64,000 nt of DNA from Margaritifera margaritifera (GCA_029931535.1 JAQPZY010001625.1:3511501-3575500); one strand, 5' to 3'; shown: positions 23,400 to 35,335, numbered from the stretch's first letter. Notes: generated by a model from the sequence alone, not told the origin. Made by a program: numbers and translations.

Positions 23400-24600
23400 G
23401 TTGGTAATCTGGAGCGGATCCAGAAATATCGTTTAGGCAAGCGGTCTGTGTGATGAAACCCATTGTGAGGGCCCAGGGACGATGCCCCCGAAAGCTCTTG
23501 CGCTTTAATCATTTACCGGTCATAATTTTAACCATCTAACTGTAAAGAACACTCACTGTAGAAAACGTTCCGGTTGTTACGTGTTCATTATATTTTCTTT
23601 TTTTTGGGGGGGGGGCGGGGGGCGCCTATTCTGCCCCCGCCCCGCCCATCCCCTGATAACGTGATTCATTGAGTGTGTAAATACGTAAAGGACACGGATG
23701 CTTTTAAAAAGACCTTTCACTTTTCTTTTCTTTACCACAAATCAATTACTTCCCTTGACTACTATAAAGTAACTTTTTACCATGTATCTGAGCAAGGGAA
23801 GAAGCTAAGATACATCTTTCTTTAACATGTATATTTGTATTATAAGAATCGTTATTGACATTTTTAGAGGGAAGATATGATCTTCTTGCTTGTGCCAAAA
23901 CAATGTTAGTATATTTTTCCACACATTATTTCCAATATTGTACAAATTTAACTGTCTTAACTAAGTAGATGATGTAATAAAAATAATTGCACCTGTTGTT
24001 GTTGTGTTTTTTTTTTTCTTCATGGTCATTAAAATGATTTTCATTTATCCAAATGCTATAGGCGGTTTACTGAAATTGTTTCAACATGAATTTGTTTCTA
24101 GTTTGTTCTATAAATATCAAAGTCAACACATGCATATTTTTGGGCGAAAAATGAAATTAACACCTTAGAATAATTTAGCGGATTTTATTTTTTCACTATC
24201 TTTTCAACAAATATTATGACTCTACTTTGAAAATTTGCCGTAAAATTTGCTTTTTGTGGATATGTTGAATGCAATCCATTGTCCTTAAGCTAATACTAGA
24301 AGAAAGGTGAAATAAAGTTCAGAGCTGTGCTTGTTGGGTTATCTTCAACAGATTGCCGGAGTGTATATGAAGAATGTCTGAAAATACGATTAAACAAAAT
24401 CTAATTTTGTTCTTCTTTTAGGTCTTAATTTTGCTGTCCTTTACTCTTCCACCGCTAATGCCGCAAGAAGAAACAGAAGGATCAATACTGGTTTATAATC
24501 AGTGGAGTGCCACGTGTCTGCAGTTTATATATATTTTAAACATGATCAAACGGTATATACGGCATATATGCTTTCATCATAATGGCGGCGAGATGCCCCC
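23400..24600. other. No gene seen; G-rich tract
   Basis: Non-coding A/T-rich sequence with a G-rich then C-rich tract at about 23606-23652. No protein or RNA gene is recognised. Confidence 0.5.
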
Positions 24601-24606
24601 ACCCCA

Positions 24607-24608
<2 letters not shown>

Positions 24609-24685
<77 letters not shown>
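24609..24685. repeat. (CT)n microsatellite
   Basis: About 38 CT dinucleotides. 24.69-26.22 kb shows no gene that I can support. Confidence 0.95.
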
Positions 24686-24688
<3 letters not shown>

Positions 24689-26226
24689 ATTAAACAGGAA
24701 TATCCAGAGTATGTAACTGGCTAAAACAGAGATAACCTCCCCTCTGTGTATTATTTGTCCCTTGTTTCGTGTTATTGTCTGTATACCGGACATGCGTATT
24801 AAAACGTTTATTTTGGAATGCTGATCTTTGAACAACTGAAAATGATACAAAGGTGTCCAAAATCTACGCGTAATTAAGTACCCACTTCATAAATACCATA
24901 TACTTCTTAAAGCAACCAACACTTTGTGAAAAGGAGATCGAAATTATGAGATTTGCAAGTTTTTATGTCAATCATATACGTAATGTATGAAGTACCACAG
25001 TAACATGCCATAAGTATGTTCCCACTTCCCCAAATCCCATCGACTTCTATGGTAATCCACACAATTTTGAAATGGAAATAAATATAATGAAACTTTCACG
25101 TTTTAAGTATCTCATATAAAATATATAGCTGTTCCAGAAACTAAGCCTTAGTACATAGTGTTTGTGCATCAATGCACGAGTAAGTTGACTGGATCCTATC
25201 ATATATTCATTATCACAGATTTAAATCCAATTTAAAACGAGGTAAAACAACCGGACTATGTAAGGTGATTCAGATGCGCGCCATTGTAAGGAGTATGCAT
25301 ACCCATCACAGTGGGTTGCCTACCTTTGGAAGGATAAGTCCACAGCCTCAACGTTGTAAATTTGGTGGTAAAATGCCACCTGGAGAAAACCGTACACTTC
25401 AATAACTGCCAAACACTCAAAATATACTATATTATCTGCGATCTTTTCTCTACAATGGCTTTATTGCAGAATGTGAAGATTTTACCAACGTAGGAGAAAA
25501 TAAAAATCAGGAATTCTTTTCTTGCAGAGATGGGATACAGGGCTGACGACATTACAAAGCAGGACGCGGCAGACGCCACGATATACCGGTAACGTCACAA
25601 TGAAGTGCATCTGAGCCGCCATACATAGTCTATCTTGTTATCTCTCGTTTTTTATTTTATTTCAATATGTGAGTTGAGAGGGAAGGTAGGATCCAGTCCA
25701 AGTGAACTTAAGCGCAGAGCCAGTCTTATGGCAGCGACAAATTGTGAAAGAGTGGCCGTCCTTGGGCGACATGTTCTGTGATTTCGCCCAAACACCAAGA
25801 AAACGTTCTCATTGGTTCTCTATTATTCCTGAGTGTGTCCTCACTGAGAACTCGTGTTGATCTCTGAACCAAAACATGGCCAATCAACGCTCAGCATGTT
25901 CCGCCATCTATGTTCTTGTCTGCTCCCGCTTAAGAGGTTGTGTGGGTTCTCAACCCGACAACGGGGTTCTTGACGGTTCTCGAACAATGTTCTTAGCGTT
26001 AGGGCGAGAAAAACCACAAGAATTTTGTACTCGGGTTAAGAGCCTTGTCCTCGTTTATAGACAAGGACGACCGTTATGAGATGTGAGTTGCCATTCGGAA
26101 CGACCTCGGCTATTTCTGCAAGACTAAAATATGCCTCGGATGTAAGTCGGCGCAGTAATTTACAGAAAAATCATACATTTTGGTCGCCGGAAATTTCTCC
26201 GCAAAAAAAGAAACCTGAATCTATTA

Positions 26227-26354
26227 GGACTACCTTGGCTATTTCTACCATTGGATTGACTTTAGGATTGACCGAGATGTTACGAAAAAAAAAATAGTTC
26301 TATCATTCGTAACTTCTCGGTCAATCCTTGTCTGGTAAATAGCCAAAGTGGTCC
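26227..26354. repeat. Foldback: imperfect inverted repeat with ~50-bp arms
   Basis: The left arm (26227-26284) contains GGATTGACCGAGATGTTACG. The right arm (26308-26354) contains its near-reverse complement CGTAACTTCTCGGTCAATCC, and the outer ends also pair (GGACTACCTTGGCTATTT with AAATAGCCAAAGTGGTCC). The loop is ~23 bp. This resembles a MITE or other hairpin element. 26.36-27.42 kb shows no gene. Confidence 0.65.
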
Positions 26355-27423
26355 GAATGGGAACTATCGACATGCATTAGAGGTTTGATTCGTGAGATTG
26401 ACCTCGAAGTTGCGAATGGTGAGGAGCGTGGAATCTAACTTGCATTAGCCTGGTCCCCGGCCCGTCTGCAGCTACCCATTTAGCTAAAAGTACGACAGGG
26501 GACCAGTCGTACTTGCACACGCTTTAACACAAAACTTTAATATTGTTGACGCCGCGCCTCTGGCGCCGCCTGAAAAGTGATACCTATGTGTCACCGTGCG
26601 AACCCAAGTGAGACAATAAAGAGTAATGGCACTGGAAACTCAGCTTATGGATCCAATGACAGCCTTTTGAATTTCTCAGTTGAATTCAATGTGACTTTCA
26701 GAGCTGAAACTTTTTTATCGTCTTTTATTCCCCAGTAAACCGAAACCCCTCAACTTCGAAAGCACATATTTTCCGTTCGAAATTTCAATTTTACCCTCCC
26801 CCACGCAAACCAAAACTCACTTCATCCTTGAAAATGTATATTAGCTGCTACATTCAATAAAATGTTGATAATTATGATCCACAAACAGTCAAACAGCCTG
26901 TGGTTACGCGTTAAGGTAAACATACAACTGACACACACTGGGTAAGATTAATGTACTGTTAACAAATACTGTAGTAGGCTTATCGGTAAGTGATGACCCA
27001 GAAATTTCCCAAAGGCAGATAAGGTAAAAAAAAAATTAAAAAAACAATGCTCGACACGCGCGTCCACACAGATTGGGCAGACAGTAGGCAAATCTAGAGT
27101 CTTTGCACCTTAAAGAAGGATTAGCTTTTAAGGTAAATTGTTAATTACAAAACGATTGGAGATAAGCCAGTTAAGAAAGATTATGTTTATCGGCTTATTA
27201 TCTAATCGTAACTATTAGTTTGTATAAATGATCAAGATAACTTTAAAAAAAGAAAAAAAAATTAATACCCTACCTGGGCTGTAATAACCAGGCCTGCGGC
27301 CTCGCTTTTGATACTTTGCCGATGGAGACCGACAAAACAGTATTCGGAAGGAATGCGCGTTGTTTTGCTAATTCTTCATAAAATGTTTCAATAGCAAACA
27401 ACTTTTTAATTTTTTGCATTCTT

Positions 27424-27573
27424 ATACACACACACACACACAGACACACATTTTCTATCATAATTACTCTCTCTCTCTCTCTCGCAGGTGTTTTCCCTAT
27501 TTCACACACACACACACACACACACTTTCTATCATAATTACTCTCTCTCTCTCTCTCGCAGGTGTTTTCCCTA

Positions 27574-27612
<39 letters not shown>
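27424..27612. repeat. (CA)n/(CT)n compound, ~64-bp unit duplicated
   Basis: A unit made of a CA run, TTTCTATCATAATTA, a CT run and CGCAGGTGTTTTCCCTATTT occurs twice head to tail and ends in a longer CA run. Thr-His-rich frames through it are artefacts. Confidence 0.9.
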
Positions 27613-27613
<1 letters not shown>

Positions 27614-27897
27614 CTCTCCGTCTCCCTCAAATTACGTGTAAAATATGAAAGTTTTTCGACTTTAAAAATGTTGGGTTTTTTATCGTAAAAATTAAGGCTG
27701 GTATCGATGATGATGTGCTTGTACATCTACTTATATATAAAAATACTTTTTTTTTTCTTAAAAATTTGCGACACCCTCAGTAAAAAGAAAACCACTCAAA
27801 ACGGAAATGTAAATTTGGTCCCCAGGGATTTCGTGTGTGTTTTTTGTTTTTTGGGGGGGGCGGGGGGATTTCACTATATGTCTCAATTCTCAGTAAT

Positions 27898-28130
27898 GGA
27901 CGAATTAAAATTCTTTAAACTGTATGATAATTGTCTTTCCCCACGTATAATTTCACTCCATACTATTACGCATCTTCCTGTATGATCCAGGGACAGTACT
28001 TAACTCTCTGTCTGGTATATGTCTGTAACTTTCTGTATCAACTTCTATATACCTTGATTTCTGTCAGAGGAATCCGGAGTGGCTGTGTATTAAGATGAGA
28101 ATTATTACTGGGTCGCCTTGCGAATGTATC
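27898..28130. repeat. Dispersed repeat R2, copy 1
   Basis: Starting ACGAATTAAAATTCTTTAAA and ending near GGGTCGCCTTGCGAATG, this ~230 bp block is clearly related to 61273-61498 in the same orientation. No coding signal is seen. Confidence 0.7.
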
Positions 28131-28282
28131 TGATGATCACGACTTTGCATAAGTACGACTTGGTTCCATCCTTTTCTGGGGATGTACGCTTAGTCGAGAG
28201 GGTGTGTGTGTTGGTGCGTTAAGGCATGGCGATCGTGTAGGGGTCGAATAAAAAATGTCTTTTTAATATTAATTTGATAATT

Positions 28283-28409
<127 letters not shown>

Positions 28410-28439
28410 GTTTACTCAATATTCTGTATTGTCACTTTG

Positions 28440-29170
28440 TATTAAATCCTTGCGCGGAGCCTTGGGCGAGGAAATTTCATGGCTACTTCATATTGTCACG
28501 CTAAAGATAAACTCTACATCAGATTAAGCGAAACAAGATTTAGTTTTGCCACTTTCCTCTGAATCGTTGTGAGGAGAATCGGCCGAGGAAGTCTCGTGGC
28601 TATTCAACATTCTCTGACCACACCAAAGCTCAAGTTTCCCTTCTGTAATCAGTATTGGCCATGTCTGCAATAAATTGTTAATAAATTGATTAAACTTGAT
28701 TCAAAAATCTTATTTGATAGTTCGATGTTTGCTTCCATATGGGATTGAAATACTAAATTCCTCAGGAGCTAAGGAACAGTCTCTGACAACAGTAGCCAGC
28801 ACTGAACTGACTGATGATACTTAATAGATATCACTGAGGCCGAGGACAATGATCACCACAAAGACAAAGCAGGCAACAATGACTCCTATTTCCCTGATCA
28901 CATTGAAGTAATTTGGAAAGATTTTCCCGGGATATCAATCAAACGACGTTTTCACAACTTGATCAAAACACATCATCGGGATGTAGAATGTACAATTCTT
29001 ATTAAGAAATGACAGAATCCTTTCAGAATTCCAATCAGGGAGAATGTCTGGGCTCGTCACAAGTTTTGTATAAGAAATGTTTGGACTCAGTTTGATTGTG
29101 ATTTTAAACATTTGCTTTGGAAATCGATTTTCTCATGATCCTTCTTATTACCATTAGACCGAGACAATCC
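28440..29170 (-). pseudogene. Broken paralogue of the 973-residue membrane protein (C-terminal part)
   Basis: Minus-strand translation matches the C-terminal third of the gene at 20313-23234. DWNSERILSFLNKN pairs with QWNSERVLLFLDKR. PNYFNVIREIGVIVACF pairs with PNYFTAIGELGIVVAFL. QRMLNSHETSSADSPHND pairs with QRMSSSHETCSADTPHQD. It has in-frame stops and frameshifts, and the SHET segment appears to be duplicated near its end. The upstream two thirds are absent. The copy is inverted relative to the intact gene and about 5 kb from it. Confidence 0.75.
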
Positions 29171-30704
29171 AACTACTAGTAATAATAATTCATAAATAAC
29201 AACACAAAAGCAAATAGTGGGACAATATAGCTACAGCTACCCCGGAAGACAATCTCAAAAGCTTACACTAAGGTAACTGGGAATGCCAGCGTCCTTGTGG
29301 TCACGAAGGTGACCAGTCAGCCTTGGCCCCAAAAGTCGGAAAGGATCAGATACCGGTTCTGCAACTGATTACCCATGCCTGCCAAAACAGCTGTCTCCTT
29401 GGTTACTCTTTCTTGAGACTTGCATGGGTAGGCAAACTCCCCTCTGGTAGCAGAGGTAAATGGGCCCCTCTGGTTACAAGAGTAGACCCGTTTTTCCACA
29501 TCACTCCTTCCCGCCTTATTCACACTAGGTAAGGTTGTATGCACGCACGAGCCAGTTTAGTTCCATAATCTATATTCATCTCCTTGAATCAAACCAATCG
29601 AGTGGTTTTACGCCCTCCACCATCCGGATACCTAGATCAGCAACAAATTATGTATTAACATAAGTAATAATAGGAAATTTGGAATTAAAAAGAGGCATCT
29701 TCACGCTGCTAGCTGATCTGACTGTACAGTCCAGCATGTAATCAATATGGAGCAATGTCGACATTTAATCTAAGGTCTAAATGCTTCCAACTGTATCCCA
29801 TTACCATCAGCTAAAGCAGGTCTCATGACAGATTTTTATTTTTTTTAAAGACGCAAAACTCTGGGACTGTATGTTGATGTATATACACCACTAGCTACAG
29901 GGATCAGCTTATGTGGAATTTCCCCAGTCGCTCAGGCTGCACCGTCATATTATACAGCTCCAAGCTTCCATCTCCTGTCAACCCTCTATGACAGGTGGCT
30001 GAAATTAGTAAATAGAAACAAACAGCAGACACGATTCCACAGAAGCATTGAAAATTGTAACTTATATTGTGGGTGAGAAATTTGTACATGCCTTTCAAAC
30101 GCTGTCTGAATCAGCCTGAAGTTTAGATATAACAGGGTCATAACTGCAGATGTGTATGTTGTATATTGTACACTTGGTTACCTCCCTTTCAATACGAACC
30201 ACCGACACAAACGTTTTACATGTAAGCTAATAAGGTTTCTCCAGAATGTCTAACACCTATCTTATCCATGCTGCATTAAATCCAATTATCATTAATCTGA
30301 TCATTATTATGAATTACTTCTTCCAATAGGTTGTTTAGTTCTTTTTTACCGCATCATTAGTGTATCTACTTATGGAGCTTCTTGTTGAAATCTGAATACC
30401 TTTTTGAAGCACTCTCTGTGCATTTTATTATCAGAAGAAAAAATGATAAGCAGGTCATTGTTTACTTAGCACTAAGATTCACTCTTATTAATATATGCAA
30501 AGGGATTTCTGCTATATATGATACTACATCATTTGTAAGTTTTACGCTGAAATATTTGGAGATTAAGCAAAAATATCACCACAATCACGAGTAAAATATG
30601 ATTTTTTATAGAAATATTATCTTCAGATTCTGAAGGATCTCTGCTCAGGCCAAGGTCGTTATCTGGTTCTTTACTTGCGCACCTGGTACACACTATGCAG
30701 GCAT
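29171..30704. other. No gene seen; left flank of element A
   Basis: Scattered short frames without family features. The left edge of viral homology in element A is near 30705, inside what was an integrase gene. Confidence 0.5.
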
Positions 30705-31109
30705 AAGGCATTATTTGGTTATCAATACGCAAAGGAATTTATTCAACCTGGTAGATCAACAGAATGGATTAAACGACTTCCGGATGTGATAAAATCAATC
30801 AATGATGAATATATTAATACCAAGAAGAAAAGTGTTCCCGTAAATATTTTAAATTCTCCGGAAAAAAGGATTCCATGGGATTCAACTGTCAGATATTTAT
30901 ATGAGCCGGGCGAACTTGAAGGTGGTGTTAGACGATCGACTGACCCCATATGGAGCACAACAACACATAAAATATATGGAATTCATTCATCAATATATAG
31001 ACCAACTTATTATACTTTAGATTTTAATGCCCCACAAAGAAATTTCACTCATGAACAACTTCTAATTATTCCAGATGATATTCAACTGCCACCAAAGAAT
31101 TTAAAGTAA
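30705..31109 (+). pseudogene. Integrase C-terminal fragment of element A
   Basis: From about 30705 the frame matches the C-terminal part of Polinton-type integrases: LFGYQYA, STEWIKRLPDVIKSIN, VRYLYEPGELEGG, RSTDPIWS and a closing FTHEQLLIIPDD. Element B has the corresponding LFGHPYA and ATDPIWS. The catalytic core is missing and the preceding codons (from an ATG at 30675) do not look related, so the gene is cut at its 5' side. It ends overlapping the convergent polymerase-helicase gene by 9 bp, which shows that the 3' end is original. Confidence 0.75.
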
Positions 31110-34100
31110 TAATTCAACTCGTCTAAGTTGATTTATTCTACGGACTCGACTAACAGCTAAATATACTAGATTGTCCCATTCGATAAAATCATCAATGATC
31201 CAGACAATTGTATTGGTGATAGTTAGTCCTTGAGTCGAATGTATAGTTGCAGCATACCCTAGCCTCCATGGTGAATTAATCATGTTTAATGCACCCTCAA
31301 CATCAGATAGATTTACTTCGACGATATCGTTCAAGACTAATTTTTTTTGTTCTTTATTTCCTGGTACATCAACAAGAATATTTTGTAATCTTGTATCCTT
31401 AGGTCTGTATTGTAGTGGAACAAGTTTATCAGGAAATTTATTTTTATGAATTTCAAATAATCGTTTTATAATATTATCTCTAGTATTTTTTCTACTCGCT
31501 ATAACTAAGTCAGCAGGCCTCCATTTATCCAAAAATTCATCAAATGTATTACCAAATATTGTTCTGCGGAATACAGCGGCCTGATTTTTATCATTAGTAC
31601 ATCTTATTGACGATTTTAATCTAGTTAATTCCTCATCGAGTGAACGACGATCAACAGTCATTTCTTCGTAGTAATCAACTTGAAGTTTGAGCCAACAATG
31701 AGGAGATTTCCCGCCAAATGGAGGAGGTTGACCATGGTCCCCGCAAAATATCACAACAACATTTTGTTTTTTTAGCCAATCTAAAAACATTTTTATGACA
31801 GACATAGGCATAATACAGACCTCATCAAACATTATTACCGAAGGAAGTTTTTTATTTCCCATTCTTTCTGGAGACCATTCCCCACCGCTATATCTAAAAA
31901 AGTTATGATAAGTATCCGCGATTATTCCTTTTTCTTTAAAATCTCTTACAAGACGATGAGTTGGTGCTAATGCAATTAATTCATTTTTAAAATGTTCGAT
32001 AACTCTATAAGTTTTACCGCAGCCGCCAGGACCGTTCAGATATATAATTTTATGACGACCTATTGAATCATGAACACTTGGCGCTGTCGAATATTCTTCG
32101 ATGAATCCCGAACGATATTTTAGTTTATCCTCGTAGTCATTCGATTCATTATAGTTATGTAGTTCTTCGTCCTTAATTCGCCAAGTCCCCCAGGTTTTAC
32201 CGTCTCCGAGATATTTGTTAACTAATTTTTGATATTTTTTATCATAATAAAATGAATCTGTTGCTACTCGAACTGCCTTATCCGGAAATCTATTAACCAT
32301 ACTTAGCAAATTGATTGTTACATAAGCTAACATATATGATCTTAAATGAACAAATTGTGGCATTTCCCCGCCGAAGTATTCTACAATGGTCCCTAAATCT
32401 TCTCCGGACGATAATTTAACCTTTGTTTGTTGAGAAAATAAACCTTTAGATACTGCGTCGTCGATAACAAATTTTAATTCACCCGGATCTAATATTAATT
32501 TAGCTGTCTTTCGACGTCGAATATCGTCATATCCGTATTCTCCCTGAGTAAACTTTCCTATTATTATTCGATTAATTCTCTTACTCTCGTTTTCGATCTC
32601 TTTCCAATAGTATTCATCACATTCATCCGGTCCTTTACATTTATCCGGAATTGGAAGCCATATATCAGTCTGTTTCTCACTAAATATCACCTCGGATATA
32701 ATTAAATTTGTTACTATCTTTTCGTCTAACATCCATCTTAATAATACAGTTGGTACCCATTTCTTTTGTCTTAAATGTTTTCCTAGCCATAAATAATTAA
32801 CCGGATGCAGTAGTTCGGCGAGTTTAAACTGTGTTACTTTTGCAAATCCTGTTAAATTATAATTGGGCAATGGTCCATTAATCGATCTTCTTATCATATT
32901 GTGATCAGGTATTCCAAATTGATTAAAGTATTTTTTACACTCACCTCCACCAAGAAAACTTCCAGGATAGCACGCAATCATATCAACTGATTTTATCTTA
33001 TTGTTTAACACATATTTTGTATTCCATAACCCACCATGAGAAAATTCGATACAGCTGTCGCGAACATCATTGATAAACTTCTTTTTAGTTGGTTTCCAGG
33101 AATTTCTTTCCTTAGTTATTTGATACGCAACTGATTCAACTGAAAAGCTGATTTGAGTTAATTTTTCAATTTTATTTTTATAATCGGGAGTTTCTTCGTT
33201 TATGTACTGTCCGGCTAATTCTTCCATTTCTTTCTGCAATTCTTCCTTCCGATAAATTATTCCATCAGAAGTAACAAATTGATTATACTGAAATTCACTT
33301 GCAATTTTACCGCCACCGCCGAACAACCAAACGTTAACCGGATCTCGTATATTTGATTTAATCCAATCGAACATATTTCCGGTATAATATCGAACTGATT
33401 TTTTCTCGGGGAAATCACCATCATTTATCCCCCATGAATGAAAATTATGGTCAATAATTTCAATAGGAGCTCCTGCTTTTTTATAACAACCGGAATTATA
33501 AAATTCTCTATCAGGAAACATTTTAACCACAATAGGTACTTTTAACTTTTTTTCCAACTCGATTATATCCTTTTTTGTTGCCCCGGTATTTCTATTATTT
33601 ATGCGTTCGTTCCAGTCATTAATAATTTTCATTCTTCGTTCAGTAAGACCACTACCTCGTTTAGAATCATTAAAATGTTTTATTACTTGCGATGCAACAC
33701 AATTTAACGTTGATGATAATCTCATTCCGGCTACTTCGTTTTCATTGGGAGTTGGCACTAAGAATATACCATACACGATGACGTTATAGGGATAAGCTAT
33801 ATTGTAGTATTGCCCATCAATTCCAACAAGTGCTCCTGGTCTTGTATCTCGATCTAGTATAAATAATCCTCTGCCATCAACTGAAATCCTACTTCGATGA
33901 TGGAATACTCTCCAGGATTTGTCGGCGGTAGAAGTGCTAGTACTTCCATTTCCAGGTTCAATTTCAAATAACAGCGATAATATCTCATCACGTTGTCTTC
34001 GAACTCGTTGTCGTTCAGTTGGAACCTTATAGAATGTCAAATATGATGATTGCATCGTATATCTTTGGGGTCGATCTCGTGTGCCGAAATCGATTTTCGA

Positions 34101-34421
34101 CAATAAATCAGATGCCCTCTCCATTGTCATAGTACCATTGTCAAGTTGAGTTTGATACGTGGAGAATACATAAACTGCACCGTTTTCTCTATAAATTCTT
34201 TTAGATTCTCTTATTCCCTTTGTAATCTGCGACCTGTGTTTTTGCGGTTTTATCGGTCCATCTAGATCAAATGTTGGTCTGATTCTAGCTGGTTCTACTA
34301 CATCCAACTTCGATAAGAACTTTTTCATCTTTTTATATATTAATTCACTAGAAGGTTCTATTGTCAAATTCTGAAAGTTTTTAACTCCACCTAATTGAGT
34401 TACGTCATAATTATATTCCAT
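31101..34421 (-). CDS. PolB-like DNA polymerase fused to SF1 helicase
   Basis: 1106 residues in one undamaged frame. The middle part carries a family-B polymerase motif A (DMIACYPGSF, 480-489) and motif C (ATDSFYYD, 720-727), with an IGKFTQG segment at 621-627. The C-terminal ~320 residues hold a complete SF1 helicase set of the Pif1/RecD kind: Walker A GPGGCGKT (797-804), motif II IMFDE (863-867), motif III CGDHGQPP (893-900), SIR (938-940), motif V ATIHSTQGLT (1058-1067) and motif VI AVSRV (1089-1093). No clear 3'-5' exonuclease motifs are seen in the N-terminal ~450 residues. It is probably the replicase of element A. Ordinary Polintons have a protein-primed PolB without a fused SF1 helicase. 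From memory, similar large proteins are annotated in some fungi, which I could not check. The upstream ATATATTATGG box supports the start. Confidence 0.85.
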   Translation of the reverse strand: MEYNYDVTQLGGVKNFQNLTIEPSSELIYKKMKKFLSKLDVVEPARIRPTFDLDGPIKPQKHRSQITKGIRESKRIYRENGAVYVFSTYQTQLDNGTMTMERASDLLSKIDFGTRDRPQRYTMQSSYLTFYKVPTERQRVRRQRDEILSLLFEIEPGNGSTSTSTADKSWRVFHHRSRISVDGRGLFILDRDTRPGALVGIDGQYYNIAYPYNVIVYGIFLVPTPNENEVAGMRLSSTLNCVASQVIKHFNDSKRGSGLTERRMKIINDWNERINNRNTGATKKDIIELEKKLKVPIVVKMFPDREFYNSGCYKKAGAPIEIIDHNFHSWGINDGDFPEKKSVRYYTGNMFDWIKSNIRDPVNVWLFGGGGKIASEFQYNQFVTSDGIIYRKEELQKEMEELAGQYINEETPDYKNKIEKLTQISFSVESVAYQITKERNSWKPTKKKFINDVRDSCIEFSHGGLWNTKYVLNNKIKSVDMIACYPGSFLGGGECKKYFNQFGIPDHNMIRRSINGPLPNYNLTGFAKVTQFKLAELLHPVNYLWLGKHLRQKKWVPTVLLRWMLDEKIVTNLIISEVIFSEKQTDIWLPIPDKCKGPDECDEYYWKEIENESKRINRIIIGKFTQGEYGYDDIRRRKTAKLILDPGELKFVIDDAVSKGLFSQQTKVKLSSGEDLGTIVEYFGGEMPQFVHLRSYMLAYVTINLLSMVNRFPDKAVRVATDSFYYDKKYQKLVNKYLGDGKTWGTWRIKDEELHNYNESNDYEDKLKYRSGFIEEYSTAPSVHDSIGRHKIIYLNGPGGCGKTYRVIEHFKNELIALAPTHRLVRDFKEKGIIADTYHNFFRYSGGEWSPERMGNKKLPSVIMFDEVCIMPMSVIKMFLDWLKKQNVVVIFCGDHGQPPPFGGKSPHCWLKLQVDYYEEMTVDRRSLDEELTRLKSSIRCTNDKNQAAVFRRTIFGNTFDEFLDKWRPADLVIASRKNTRDNIIKRLFEIHKNKFPDKLVPLQYRPKDTRLQNILVDVPGNKEQKKLVLNDIVEVNLSDVEGALNMINSPWRLGYAATIHSTQGLTITNTIVWIIDDFIEWDNLVYLAVSRVRRINQLRRVELLL

Positions 34422-34480
34422 AATATATATATATAAATAAATATATTCAATTAAAAATTAAAAATAATATATATATAACG
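34422..34480. promoter_or_regulatory. Divergent A/T-only promoter region
   Basis: 59 bp of almost pure A/T separate two divergent starts: the polymerase-helicase (minus, 34421) and the zinc-finger gene (plus, 34481). TATATATATA runs stand at both ends. It is likely to drive both genes. Confidence 0.5.
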
Positions 34481-34768
34481 ATGTCAAATAGATGTTCATG
34501 GTGGTGGAAACGACGAAATGAACTATGTAATCGACCATGTGTCGGAAAATATTGTGCAACTCATAACCAGCAGATTAAAAAAGAACCTCCAAAATGGGTA
34601 ACATGCATCAGATGTGGAACTAACGTTCGAGGAAAAACTCAACTATGCGCCGACTGCGGTGGTAAGCGATTTCGCACATTTGTTAAGTATTATCGGGACA
34701 AACATGGAATAACCTTCACGGAAAATGATTTTATCACCGGGAATTATAAAAATCAATTAAATATTTAA
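34481..34768 (+). CDS. Small protein with two zinc-binding clusters
   Basis: 95 residues. Cluster 1: C5, C16, C20, C25-A-T-H28. Cluster 2: C42-x2-C45 and C56-x2-C59, a zinc ribbon. A basic C-terminal half follows. It is probably nucleic-acid binding and possibly a transcription or replication accessory, since it is divergent from the polymerase gene. The start follows a TATATATAACG box. Confidence 0.6.
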   Translation: MSNRCSWWWKRRNELCNRPCVGKYCATHNQQIKKEPPKWVTCIRCGTNVRGKTQLCADCGGKRFRTFVKYYRDKHGITFTENDFITGNYKNQLNI

Positions 34769-34787
34769 TTATTTCTGTAATTATATA

Positions 34788-35304
34788 ATGAATTTAAACA
34801 TATTTAAATCACACCCGGTTTTTTTCAAATTACGAGGCTTCCAGGAATGGTGTTGTACGGCATTGTAAATTTAAAAAAAATCTTGGCATAGTTGATAAAT
34901 TTGGTTATATGAGAATTCTTGTTCGCCGCGACGGAGCAGCTAAAAATTATTTTTCTTCTAGATTTATTTGGGAATGTTACAACGGGTTAATCCCACAAGG
35001 TTTAGTGATAGATCATATCAATAGAAATCCTCTTGATAATAGAATAGAAAATCTTCGTTTGGTCACTCCGAGAGAAAATTGTCTCAACAGCGCACCAAGA
35101 ATTAAAAAACAACAACGAAGGCCTGTAATCGGCGTAGCAAATGGAAATACTTTAGAGGAGTCTGAGAGATATTTCAAATCAATGTTTGCTGCTGGGAAAT
35201 TTTATGACATTAACACCGCTGCCGTAAAATATGTCGCTGATGGCATCACCAACTCGGCTTACTCGAAGAGGTTTAATTGTTGGATTTCTTTTGTCTATCA
35301 GTAA
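34788..35304 (+). pseudogene. HNH endonuclease gene with a homopolymer frameshift
   Basis: An ATG at 34788 directly follows the TTATATA box. The frame then needs a shift at the T7 run 34819-34825 to reach a NYEAS-NG-VRH segment and the long open frame to 35304. That frame holds an HNH motif (VIDHINRNPLDNRIENLRL) and a C-terminal module (YFKSMFAAGKFYDINTAAVKYV) like nuclease-associated DNA-binding modules. A shorter product could start at an ATG at 34909. HNH enzymes of this type are homing-like nucleases common in large DNA viruses. The break may be real, a sequencing error or a slippage site. Confidence 0.65.
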
Positions 35305-35335
35305 TACAATTAAAAATAAAATTTTCTTATAAAAT

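Noticed and set aside
25876..26297. Plus-strand frames of 67 and 73 codons
   Set aside because: No domain, no partner genes, and the second runs into the foldback element.
27414..27688. Thr-His repeat frames
   Set aside because: Translation of (CA)n and (CT)n microsatellites.
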